A DNA stretch of 64,000 bases from Naasia sp. SYSU D00948 (lineage in GTDB: Bacteria; Actinomycetota; Actinomycetes; Actinomycetales; Microbacteriaceae): assembly GCF_017916515.1 (NCBI RefSeq), contig NZ_JAFMTA010000001.1, forward strand, positions 2,097,127 to 2,161,126, in the 5' to 3' direction. Made by a program: the position numbers and the translations under genes. The notes beneath the pieces were generated by a model. The model was given only the letters and a program-made list of their open reading frames with translations. It was not told the DNA's origin and made no database searches. Position 1 is the first letter of the stretch. The number at the start of each line of letters is the position of its first letter. This document shows, piece by piece, positions 57,355 to 64,000 of the stretch.

Positions 57355-57385
57355 TTGCGGTTGACGTAGCGTCAACGCGTACCGT
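57355..57385 (+). promoter_or_regulatory. MerR-type promoter of the tipA-like gene
   Basis: -35 TTGCGG (57355-57360) and -10 TACCGT (57380-57385) are separated by 19 bp, the overlong spacer that MerR-family activators correct by untwisting DNA. The spacer contains the perfect palindrome TTGACG-TAG-CGTCAA (57361-57375). The expected mRNA start is about 25 nt before the ATG, upstream of GGGAGGAGG. The gene itself encodes a MerR-type protein, so autoactivation is likely. Confidence 0.75.
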
Positions 57386-57416
57386 CGTGCCGACCGATGC
57401 GACGGGAGGAGGCGGC

Positions 57417-58184
57417 ATGGAGTGGCCGATCAGCGAGCTGGCGCGTGCCGCCGGCACGACGACCCGGGCGCTCCGCCACTACGGCGAGCTGGGACTGCTC
57501 GAGCCGTCCCGGGTGGCTGCGAGCGGCTACCGCTTCTACGACGAGGACGGCCTGCTCCGGCTGCAGCGCATCCTGCTGCTACGGGAGCTCGGGCTGCCCC
57601 TCGGCACGATCGGCGACGTGCTCGCCGGGGAGCAGGACCCCGAGGCGGCGCTCGCGGTGCACCTCGACCTGCTCCGCCGCGAGCGCGAGCGGATCGACCG
57701 GCAGATCGCATCGGTGCAGCGGACGCTGGAGCGACGGAGAGGAGGTGAGCACATGACAGCGGAAGAGAGCCTCGACGGCTTCGACCACACCTCGTACAGG
57801 GAGGAGGTCGAGCAGCGCTGGGGCAAGGCCGCCTACGCGGACAGCGATCGCTGGTGGCGGTCGAAGAGCGCGGACGAGAAGCGCGCCTTCCAGGAGGCGC
57901 AGCAGAGCATCGCGCGGGACTTCGGGGCCGCGGCACAGGCAGGCCTTCCGCCGGAGGACGACGAGGTGCAGGCGATCGCGCAGCGCCACTACGAGTGGCT
58001 GAGCGGCATCCCGGGCACCCCTCAGGGCCCGGATGGTCGGCCGACCCGGGAGTACTTCACAGGTCTCGCCGACATGTACGTCGACGACCCGCGCTTCGCG
58101 GCGAACTACGACGCGCACGGCCAGGGCACGGCGCGGCTGATCCGTGACGCGGTGCACGTGTACGCGGAGCGGAACCTCGGTTGA
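57417..58184 (+). CDS. TipAL-like MerR-family transcriptional activator
   Basis: 255 aa. N-terminal MerR HTH (PISELARAAGTTTRALRHYG, LLEPSRVAASGYRFYDEDGL, coiled coil to ~105) and a C-terminal TipAS antibiotic-recognition domain (WGKAAYADSDRWWRSKSADE, IAQRHYEWLSG, FTGLADMYVDDPRFAANYD). Both total length and split match Streptomyces lividans TipAL (253 aa), which binds thiopeptide antibiotics. No cysteine is present in the ligand domain, so the covalent capture made by TipAL Cys214 cannot occur and the ligand must bind otherwise. GGAGGAGG lies before the ATG; the upstream region is a classic MerR promoter. Confidence 0.9.
   Translation: MEWPISELARAAGTTTRALRHYGELGLLEPSRVAASGYRFYDEDGLLRLQRILLLRELGLPLGTIGDVLAGEQDPEAALAVHLDLLRRERERIDRQIASVQRTLERRRGGEHMTAEESLDGFDHTSYREEVEQRWGKAAYADSDRWWRSKSADEKRAFQEAQQSIARDFGAAAQAGLPPEDDEVQAIAQRHYEWLSGIPGTPQGPDGRPTREYFTGLADMYVDDPRFAANYDAHGQGTARLIRDAVHVYAERNLG
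57741..57755 (+). promoter_or_regulatory. Internal ribosome site and start for a TipAS-like short form
   Basis: GGAGGTGA (57741-57748), the best ribosome-binding match in the window, lies 7 nt (from GGAGG) before an in-frame ATG at 57753 inside the tipA-like gene. Translation there would give a 143-aa ligand-binding domain alone (57753-58184). S. lividans tipA makes a 144-aa TipAS the same way, in excess over TipAL. Here the predicted lengths are almost identical. Confidence 0.65.
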
Positions 58185-58295
58185 GGTGCGCGGGGCTGCA
58201 GACCCGCCCCCGAACGTTGGAGGGCAACTCGTCTCCCAGGTCCCGCGCCGCGCGTTGTCGGCGAGCGGCCAGGATCGCGTTGACAGACTGAGCAG

Positions 58296-59201
58296 GTGTC
58301 GAGGGTTCTGGAGCCGCTGCGGGCGAAGATCCAGACCACCCTGTCCGGTCATCCGGCCGGCGACCCGCCCTGGGTGACCGCTCTCGAGTTCGGAACGGAC
58401 CCCGGCTACTTCGGCCCGGGCTCCGCGGCGTGGGCCGTGCACGGCGACGTGCCGACCCTCGTGGCGGGCATCCGCGCCCTCCTCACGCAGGCGCTGCACC
58501 CCGGCGCGATGGCGGGAGTGCACGACCACTCGCGGTATCGCGAGGACCCCTTCGGCCGCCTCGCCGGGACGATCCGCTGGATCTTCACGGTGACCTACGG
58601 ATCCCGTGAGGACGCAGCCCGCGCGTCGGCGTGGGTCCTGCGCCTTCACGAGAAGGTGCGCGGCGTCTACCCCGGCGGGAACGGGACCGCTGTCCCGTAC
58701 TCGGCGAACGATCCCGAGCTCCTCCGCTGGGTCCACCTCGCGTTCACCGACGCGTTCCTCGGCGCCCACCGCGTATGGGGGAAGCCGATCCCGGGGGGCG
58801 AGGACGCGTACGTCCGCGACTGGGCGATCGCGGGCGAGCTCATGGGTGTCGACGGCCCGCCCGTCACGGCGGCGGAGCTGCACGACCAGCTGCGCTCCTA
58901 CCTGGGAGTGCTGCGGCACGACGACCGCGTCGAGGACGTGGTCCGCTTCCTCCGCCGTCCCCCGCTCGCGCCGGCGCTCCGGTCCAGCTACCCGCTGCTG
59001 TTCAACGCGGCGGTGGCGTCGCTGCCCGACGACCTGCGCGAGCTGCTGGGGCTGGCGAAGCCGAACCGGGCGGTCATCCCCGCGACCGGCGTCGTCCTGC
59101 GCGCGACGGGTCGGCTCCTCGGGCTCCCGCCGGGTGCCGAGAAGGCGGCGATCCGCCGCATCGAGCGCCTCGGCGGCGCTACAGCCAGCCCCGCCGCTTG
59201 A
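58296..59201 (+). CDS. MpaB-family oxygenase (DUF2236)
   Basis: 301 aa, helical heme-protein family that includes rubber oxygenase Lcp-like and mycophenolate MpaB-like enzymes. Typical motifs: HGDVPTLVAGIRALLTQALHPGA, AGVHDHSRYREDPFGRLAGT, YSANDPELLRWVHLAFTDA and a conserved Arg/His-rich helix. Oxygenase activity is by family only. CAGACT (58284-58289) ends exactly 6 nt before the GTG. Its 3' end overlaps corA by 23 nt on the other strand. Confidence 0.83.
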   Translation: MSRVLEPLRAKIQTTLSGHPAGDPPWVTALEFGTDPGYFGPGSAAWAVHGDVPTLVAGIRALLTQALHPGAMAGVHDHSRYREDPFGRLAGTIRWIFTVTYGSREDAARASAWVLRLHEKVRGVYPGGNGTAVPYSANDPELLRWVHLAFTDAFLGAHRVWGKPIPGGEDAYVRDWAIAGELMGVDGPPVTAAELHDQLRSYLGVLRHDDRVEDVVRFLRRPPLAPALRSSYPLLFNAAVASLPDDLRELLGLAKPNRAVIPATGVVLRATGRLLGLPPGAEKAAIRRIERLGGATASPAA

Positions 59202-60195
59202 AGACCAGGTAGAGCCCGCCGCTCAGGCAGACCATGGCGAGCACGGCGAGCGGGTAGGCGATGGGCGAGTCGAGCTCGGGCATGTGCTCGAAGTTCATGC
59301 CGTAGATCCCGGAGATCAGGCTCGGCGCGAAGATGATCGCGGCCCACGAGGAGATCTTCTTGACCTGCTCGCCCTGGGCGAGGCTCGTCTCGCTGAGGCG
59401 GCGCATCTCGTTGTTCTGCGCCTCGGTGACGAGGGTCGCGCTCGTGAGCAGGGCGTTCTCGAGCAGCGACCGGAACGCCTCGACGCGCTCCGCGGTGCGG
59501 ATGCAGTGGTCGAGCACGTCGCGGAAGCGGCGGCGCAGCTCGAGGTGCACGTCGTATTTCTCGAAGCCCCGCTGCAGCGCCTCCAGCATGTCCACGAGAG
59601 GGGCCGTCGCCCGCTGGAAGCTCATGACCTCCCGGGCGAGGCCGTAGATGCGCTTCGAGACGTCGCCCGATCCGGAGAACAGCTCGTCCTCCACCTCGTC
59701 GATGTCGTTGCGCAGGCCCGCGAGGACCGGCTCGTACTCGTCCACGACCTGGTCGAGGACGGCGTAGAGCACCGCCTCCGGTCCGAGGGCGAGAAGCTCC
59801 GGGACGCTCTCCATGCGCCGCCGGACACGCCCGAGGTCGGGCGCCTCGGCGTGCCGCACCGTGATGGCGAAGTCGGGCCCGATGAACAGGTGCACCTCGC
59901 CGAACTCGACCCGCTCGGTCTCGTCGAGGTAGCGGGCGGGCCGGAGGACGATGAAGAGGATGTCGCCGTAGCGCTCGAGCTTGGCGCGCTGATGTCCTTT
60001 GAGAGCGTCCTCCACCGCGAGCGCGTGCAGCCCGAACTCGTCGGCGACCGCCTGGAGCTCGCTCCTGTTCGGACGGTACAGGCCGATCCAGGCCATGCCG
60101 GACAGGTCGCGCATCGTCTCGAAGGTCTGCTCGAGGCTCGGCGGATCGGAGGTGCGCGCTCCGTTGACGTACACGGCGTTGTCGACGATCGGCAT
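59179..60195 (-). CDS. corA: Magnesium/cobalt transport protein CorA family
   Basis: 338 aa. Large cytoplasmic N-terminal domain (FEFGEVHLFIG-like; MAWIGLYRPNRSELQAVADE; GDILFIVLRPARY) with a long coiled stalk helix, then two C-terminal membrane helices flanking the diagnostic SGIYGMNFEHMPEL (YGMNF) pore motif and a basic KRRGWL end. Takes up Mg2+ (possibly Co2+, Ni2+). The ATG at 60195 is chosen because GGAGG lies 5 nt upstream and TAGGGT (60217-60212, minus) fits a -10; a GTG/ATG further out lacks these. Tail overlaps the MpaB gene by 23 nt. Confidence 0.93.
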   Translation of the reverse strand: MPIVDNAVYVNGARTSDPPSLEQTFETMRDLSGMAWIGLYRPNRSELQAVADEFGLHALAVEDALKGHQRAKLERYGDILFIVLRPARYLDETERVEFGEVHLFIGPDFAITVRHAEAPDLGRVRRRMESVPELLALGPEAVLYAVLDQVVDEYEPVLAGLRNDIDEVEDELFSGSGDVSKRIYGLAREVMSFQRATAPLVDMLEALQRGFEKYDVHLELRRRFRDVLDHCIRTAERVEAFRSLLENALLTSATLVTEAQNNEMRRLSETSLAQGEQVKKISSWAAIIFAPSLISGIYGMNFEHMPELDSPIAYPLAVLAMVCLSGGLYLVFKRRGWL

Positions 60196-60272
60196 CCGCA
60201 CCTCCGCCGTCACCCTAGCCGCCCTCGCCGTTCCCGGCATCGGCCCCGGAATGCAGTGATACCGTGCGCTTC

Positions 60273-61358
60273 GTGAGCCGTATCGCCGCCGTCGCCGCAG
60301 CGCTTCCGGAGCACTCCTACGCCCAGTCCGACATCACCGAGATGCTGGCCCCGATGCTCACGGACGACCCCGCGAAGCAGATCCTGATCCGGCGGCTGCA
60401 CCAGGGCACCCGGGTCGCGACGCGGCACCTCGTCATGCCGATCGACGACTATCGCGAGCCGCAGACCTTCACGCAGACGAACGGGCGCTTCATCGAGGCG
60501 GCGACCGACCTCGCCGAGCGGGCCACACGGGCGGCCCTGGACGCGGCCGGAGTGGAGCCGCGGGAGGTCGACCTCGTGATGTTCACGTCGGTGACCGGGA
60601 TCTCGGCGCCCTCCGTCGACGCCCTGCTCGTGCCCCGGCTCGGCCTCCGGCCGGACGTGAAGCGGGTCCCCATGTTCGGCCTCGGCTGCGTCGGCGGTGC
60701 CGCCGGCATCGCGCGCATGCACGACTACCTCCGGGGTCACCCGGACGGAGTTGCCGTCCTCGTGTCGGTCGAGCTCTGCTCGCTCACCGTGCAGCGCGAC
60801 GACGATTCGATGGCGAACATCGTCGCGAGCGGCCTGTTCGGCGACGGTGCCGCGACGGTGGTCGGGATCGGGGCCCGACGCGCCGCGCGCACCGGGACCT
60901 CGGGGCTTGAGGTCGTCGACACCCGCAGCGCGCTGTACCCGGACAGCGAGCACGTGCTCGGCTTCAACCCGGGATCGACGGGCTTCCGGATCGTGCTGAG
61001 TCCCGGAGTCACCGACGTGGTCAACGAGCACTTCGGTCGTGACGCGCGCGAGTTCCTCGGGGTCCACGGCCTGACGCCCGCCGACATCGCGACGTGGGTG
61101 GCCCACCCCGGCGGCCCGCGCGTCCTCGAGGCGTTCGCGCACGCCCTGGACCTGCCGGAGGGAGCGCTCGACCGAAGCTGGAGGTCGATGGCGTCGGTCG
61201 GCAACCTGTCCTCGTCCGCCGTCCTGCACGTGCTCGCCGACACTCTCGATCAGGTCTCGCACCGGCAGGGCGACGCCGCGCTGCTCTGGGCTCTCGGGCC
61301 TGGCGTGAGCGCCGAGCTCGTGCTGCTGCGGTGGCAGGAGGAGGCCGAGGCGGCATGA
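60273..61358 (+). CDS. Type III polyketide synthase
   Basis: 361 aa chalcone/alkylresorcinol-synthase-like enzyme. The Cys-His-Asn triad is C139 (FGLGCVGGAAG), H278 (VAHPGGPRVL) and N311 (SVGNLSSSAVLHVL); the spacing of 139 and 33 residues equals that of plant chalcone synthase (C164, H303, N336). Other marks: VTGISAPSVDALLVPRLGL, FGDGAATVVG and GFRIVLSPGV. It condenses a fatty or other acyl-CoA with malonyl-CoA. The GTG at 60273 is preferred to 60264 because TACCGT (60260-60265) ends 7 nt before it. Overlaps the methyltransferase gene by 4 nt: a phenolic-lipid operon. Confidence 0.93.
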   Translation: MSRIAAVAAALPEHSYAQSDITEMLAPMLTDDPAKQILIRRLHQGTRVATRHLVMPIDDYREPQTFTQTNGRFIEAATDLAERATRAALDAAGVEPREVDLVMFTSVTGISAPSVDALLVPRLGLRPDVKRVPMFGLGCVGGAAGIARMHDYLRGHPDGVAVLVSVELCSLTVQRDDDSMANIVASGLFGDGAATVVGIGARRAARTGTSGLEVVDTRSALYPDSEHVLGFNPGSTGFRIVLSPGVTDVVNEHFGRDAREFLGVHGLTPADIATWVAHPGGPRVLEAFAHALDLPEGALDRSWRSMASVGNLSSSAVLHVLADTLDQVSHRQGDAALLWALGPGVSAELVLLRWQEEAEAA

Positions 61359-61894
61359 GCGAGTACTGGGTCGGCGTGCTCTGGTTCGGGATCCTGCTGC
61401 TCGCCACGGGCGGGGAGCGCCTGTTCGAGCTGGTCGTGTCCACCCGCAACGCCAAGTGGGCGTTCGAGCGCGGCGGGATCGAGTACGGGCGGGAGCACTT
61501 CCCGTGGATGGTCGCCCTGCACACGGGCCTCCTCGTCGCGAGCTTCACCGAGGTCGTGCTCGCCCACCGGCCGTTCCTGCCCTGGCTCGGCTGGCCGGCG
61601 CTCGCGATCGCGCTGCTCTGCCAGGTCCTGCGCTACGTGATCATCGCGACCCTGGGCCGGCAGTGGAACACCCGGGTCATCGTCGTTCCCGGCCTGCCGC
61701 TCGTCGAAAGCGGCATCTACCGCTTCCTGCGGCATCCGAACTACGTGGTCGTCGTGGTCGAGGGGATCGCGCTCCCGCTCGTGCACAGCGCGTGGATCAC
61801 GGCCCTCGGCTTCACCGTCCTCAACGCCGTGCTCCTGCTGCGGTTCCGCATCCCGGTCGAGGAGCGCGCTCTGCGCACCGCCTCGGTGCCGTGA
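61355..61894 (+). CDS. ICMT-like membrane methyltransferase (SrsB type)
   Basis: 179 aa, four to five membrane helices, with the isoprenylcysteine-carboxyl-methyltransferase signature near the C-terminus: GIYRFLRHPNYVVVVVEGIALP (RHPxY then Glu), preceded by RQWNTRVIVVPGLPLV. In Streptomyces griseus the homologue SrsB O-methylates alkylresorcinols made by the adjacent type III PKS. The ATG overlaps the PKS stop (ATGA) and its stop overlaps the next GTG (GTGA), so all three genes are translationally coupled. Confidence 0.88.
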   Translation: MSEYWVGVLWFGILLLATGGERLFELVVSTRNAKWAFERGGIEYGREHFPWMVALHTGLLVASFTEVVLAHRPFLPWLGWPALAIALLCQVLRYVIIATLGRQWNTRVIVVPGLPLVESGIYRFLRHPNYVVVVVEGIALPLVHSAWITALGFTVLNAVLLLRFRIPVEERALRTASVP

Positions 61895-62916
61895 CCCCCG
61901 ACACGGACGTCCTCGTCGCGGGCGGCGGGCCCGTCGGGCTCTACACGGCCATCCGCGCACGTCTCGCCGGCCTCCGCGTCGTCGTGGTCGAACCCCGCTC
62001 AGACGCGGTGGACAAGGCCTGCGGGGAGGGACTCATGCCGGGCGCACTCGCCGCGCTCGCGGCCGTGGGCGTCGACCCCGCTGGGATGCCCATCCGCGGC
62101 TTCCGCTACGCGGACGGCAGGCGGAGCGTCGAGCACCGCCTGCGCGGGCGACCCGGGCGAGGAGTGCGCCGCACCGCGCTGTCGGCGGCTCTGCAGCAGC
62201 GCGCCGCCGAGCTCGGGGTCGAGACCGTGCGGGCCCGCGTGGATGCGCTGACGGTCGAGGCGCGTGGCGTGGCGGCGGCCGGCGTCTCGGCGTCCTGGCT
62301 CGTCGGGTGCGACGGGCTGCACTCCACTGTCCGGCGGCTCGCCGGTCTCGAGCGACCGCCGGGGCCGGGGGAGCGGTTCGGGCTCCGCCGCCACTTCGCG
62401 GTGGAGCCGTGGACGGACCTCGTCGAGGTGCACTGGGGGAGGAGCGTCGAGGCCTACGTCACCCCGGTGGGGCCGGACCTGGTGGGCGTGGCGGTGCTGG
62501 GGCCCCGCGGCTCGGGCTTCGACGAGGCCCTGTCGCAGGTGCCGGAGCTCGCGGCCCGGCTCGCCGGCGCGGAGCCGGCCACGCCGGTCCGCGGAGCCGG
62601 ACCGCTCCGGCAGCGGACGCGAGCGCGCACCGCCGGGCGCGTGCTCCTGGCCGGCGACGCGTCCGGCTACGTCGACGCGCTCACCGGCGAGGGGATGCGC
62701 GTGGGGTTCGCGCAGGCGGTGGCGGCGGTGGAGACGATCCTCGACGGGAACCCGAGCCGCTACGAGAGGGAATGGGCGTCCCGCACCCGCGACTTCCGCC
62801 TCATCACGGGGGCGCTCGTCGCGGCCGCGACGTCCCCGGTGCGGCGTGCGATCGTGCCCGCGGCGGCGGCGCTGCCGTCGCTCTACGGCGGGGTCGTCGA
62901 GCGTCTGGCGCGCTGA
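61891..62916 (+). CDS. FAD-dependent monooxygenase/oxidoreductase (SrsC-like)
   Basis: 341 aa flavoprotein. FAD site DVLVAGGGPVGLYTAIRARL, VVVEPRSDAVDKACGEGL, the GD block WLVGCDGLHSTVRRLAG (DG) and VLLAGDASGYVDALTGEGMR. It belongs to the aromatic-hydroxylase/geranylgeranyl-reductase superfamily; third place in a type III PKS-methyltransferase operon argues for hydroxylation of the alkylresorcinol ring toward a quinone, as SrsC does. The GTG overlaps the methyltransferase stop. A bacteriochlorophyll-type reductase role cannot be ruled out from sequence. Confidence 0.85.
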   Translation: MTPDTDVLVAGGGPVGLYTAIRARLAGLRVVVVEPRSDAVDKACGEGLMPGALAALAAVGVDPAGMPIRGFRYADGRRSVEHRLRGRPGRGVRRTALSAALQQRAAELGVETVRARVDALTVEARGVAAAGVSASWLVGCDGLHSTVRRLAGLERPPGPGERFGLRRHFAVEPWTDLVEVHWGRSVEAYVTPVGPDLVGVAVLGPRGSGFDEALSQVPELAARLAGAEPATPVRGAGPLRQRTRARTAGRVLLAGDASGYVDALTGEGMRVGFAQAVAAVETILDGNPSRYEREWASRTRDFRLITGALVAAATSPVRRAIVPAAAALPSLYGGVVERLAR

Positions 62917-63014
62917 CCACCGCGATGTCGGAGGCTCCCGTCATCCTGTCGGCGTGGCATCCGGGACGACCGGAGGACCCGGGTGACGATGGATCCGAAG
63001 GAAGGGAGACGACG

Positions 63015-63227
63015 ATGGCCGACCCGCACATCGCGCAGGAGTGCAGCATTCCGCTCGACCAGGTGGCGGCGCAGGACGTCGCCGACGCGACCCTCGACTT
63101 CGGGGACGGCGCAGTCGTCGTGACCTGCGTCTGCGGCGCCTGGGTCATCGAGGACGCGTCCGGCGGCGCGCTCGCCTGGTCGGAGACCGTCACCCTCGCC
63201 GCGCTGGAGCTCGCCGGAGCCGCCTGA
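63015..63227 (+). CDS. Small hypothetical protein
   Basis: 70 aa: MADPHIAQECSIPLDQVAAQ, a beta-like core TLDFGDGAVVVTCVCGAW and an Ala/Leu-rich C-terminal helix. A CVC pair plus one Cys near residue 10 could bind metal. No family recognised. GAAGGGAGA precedes the ATG. It begins 98 nt after the monooxygenase stop and could be a fourth member of that operon or independent; the gap shows no terminator. Confidence 0.6.
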   Translation: MADPHIAQECSIPLDQVAAQDVADATLDFGDGAVVVTCVCGAWVIEDASGGALAWSETVTLAALELAGAA

Positions 63228-63265
63228 TCCGGTAGCGCGTCGGAGGTACCGGCGACAATGGTCGC

Positions 63266-64000
63266 GTGAGCGTCAAGGGCGGCCAGGGCGAACGACAGGT
63301 GTCGGGCGACGAGGTCGACAGCTCGTCCGCGACCATCCTGCACATCGACATGGACGCGTTCTTCGCGAGCGTCGAGCTGCTGGACCGTCCTGAGCTGAAG
63401 GGGAAGCCGGTCATCGTCGGCGGCACGGCCGGCCGCGGGGTCGTCACCAGCGCGACGTACGAGGCGCGCGCGTACGGCGTCCGGTCCGCCATGCCGATGT
63501 CGCAGGCGCAGCGGCTGTGCCCGTCCGCGATCGTGATCCCGTCGTCGTACGGCAAGTACACCCACTACTCGCGCATCGTCATGGACATGTTCCGCGACGT
63601 CACGCCCCTGGTCGAGCCGCTGAGCATCGACGAGGCGTTCCTCGACGTCGCGGGCGCCCGGCGCCTGCTCGGTCCGCCGGGCGGGATCGCGCGGCAGCTG
63701 CGGGCACGGGTCCGCGAGGAGACCGGCCTCACCTGCTCCATCGGCGGTGCGTCGACGAAGTTCGTCGCGAAGCTCGCCTCCACGCGGTCCAAGCCGGACG
63801 GCCTCCTCATCGTGCCGGCCGACCGCACCCTCGCCTTCCTGCACCCCCTGCCGGTCGCCGCGCTGTGGGGGGTCGGCAAGGCGACGGCGGCATCGCTCGA
63901 GCGTCACGGCCTGCGCACTGTCGGGGACCTCGCCCAGACGCCGCGCGAGGTGCTGCAGAAGTGGGTGGGCCCGGCCGCGGGGGGCCACCTCCACGACCTC
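63266..64000 (+). CDS. dinB: DNA polymerase IV (3' truncated by window)
   Basis: First 245 codons of a Y-family translesion polymerase. Catalytic palm motif ILHIDMDAFFASVELLD with the metal Asp residues, GTAGRGVVTSATYEARAYGV, SSYGKYTHYS, the second acidic motif PLSIDEAFLDVAGARRL (SIDExxxD) and GLTCSIGGASTKFVAKLAST; the helix-hairpin-helix thumb follows (LWGVGKATAASLERHGL). An N-terminal extension of ~25 residues is present. The gene runs off the window. GACAAT (63254-63259) ends exactly 6 nt before the GTG start, predicting a leaderless mRNA. Confidence 0.95.
   Translation, partial: MSVKGGQGERQVSGDEVDSSSATILHIDMDAFFASVELLDRPELKGKPVIVGGTAGRGVVTSATYEARAYGVRSAMPMSQAQRLCPSAIVIPSSYGKYTHYSRIVMDMFRDVTPLVEPLSIDEAFLDVAGARRLLGPPGGIARQLRARVREETGLTCSIGGASTKFVAKLASTRSKPDGLLIVPADRTLAFLHPLPVAALWGVGKATAASLERHGLRTVGDLAQTPREVLQKWVGPAAGGHLHDL

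Overview
This window is a gene-dense, very GC-rich (about 70 %) chromosomal segment from an actinobacterium, most probably Microbacteriaceae. That placement is an inference from gene content: an acidic-tailed rpsB followed by tsf, GlgE-type alpha-glucan genes, an F420-type LLM oxidoreductase, DUF3097 and DUF3072 proteins, DivIVA-like coiled coils, many GTG starts and many leaderless-looking promoters. No rRNA, tRNA, CRISPR array, insertion sequence or prophage was seen.

Layout. 1-10.4 kb: the end of a LuxR-type regulator, then rpsB-tsf, a strong terminator, a three-gene sugar-acid cassette (four-carbon acid sugar kinase, beta-hydroxyacid dehydrogenase, GntP permease), a convergent APH(3')-like kinase, then pyrH, frr, cdsA and a DivIVA-domain gene. 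rpsB-tsf and pyrH-frr are normally contiguous, so about 5 kb of accessory metabolism interrupts a translation/growth block. 10.4-19.5 kb: a secreted transglycosylase-like protein, a small zinc-ribbon protein, an alpha/beta hydrolase, an AI-2E family permease with a long DivIVA-like coiled-coil protein, a large membrane protein with an internal lipoprotein-like signal, a thioredoxin-TPR protein (CnoX type) and a polyprenyl-phosphate sugar transferase. 19.9-29.5 kb: an alpha-glucan module (glgB, glgE, glgP, glgX). 29.5-41 kb: cysteine desulfurase-mnmA-ligA-Tat-exported phosphoesterase, a secreted DUF1023 hydrolase, then gatC-gatA-gatB.

41-53.6 kb is a set of short, often divergent units: MFS transporter/TetR, VOC protein, FAD oxidoreductase plus SRPBCC protein, FBP zinc-finger protein, TMEM175-like channel, a class-I methyltransferase, GNAT, DUF3097, SDR, metallophosphoesterase, HAD phosphatase, DUF3072 and LLM oxidoreductase. 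53.7-64 kb: DedA, an Ada-AlkA fusion with Ogt (alkylation repair), a Gly/Asp-rich protein, a large nested inverted repeat, a TipAL-like MerR regulator with a 19-bp-spacer promoter and an internal start for a TipAS-like product, an MpaB-type oxygenase, CorA, an Srs-like operon (type III PKS, ICMT-like methyltransferase, FAD monooxygenase), a small protein and the first part of dinB.

The strongest window-wide signal outside the genes is promoter architecture. About 19 genes have a TANNNT-like hexamer ending 5-8 nt before the start codon, which predicts leaderless mRNAs. Four divergent gene pairs share one overlapping, symmetric -10 element. The most notable single loci are the tipA-like gene, the PKS/methyltransferase/monooxygenase operon and the roughly 90-bp nested palindrome next to the tipA-like promoter.
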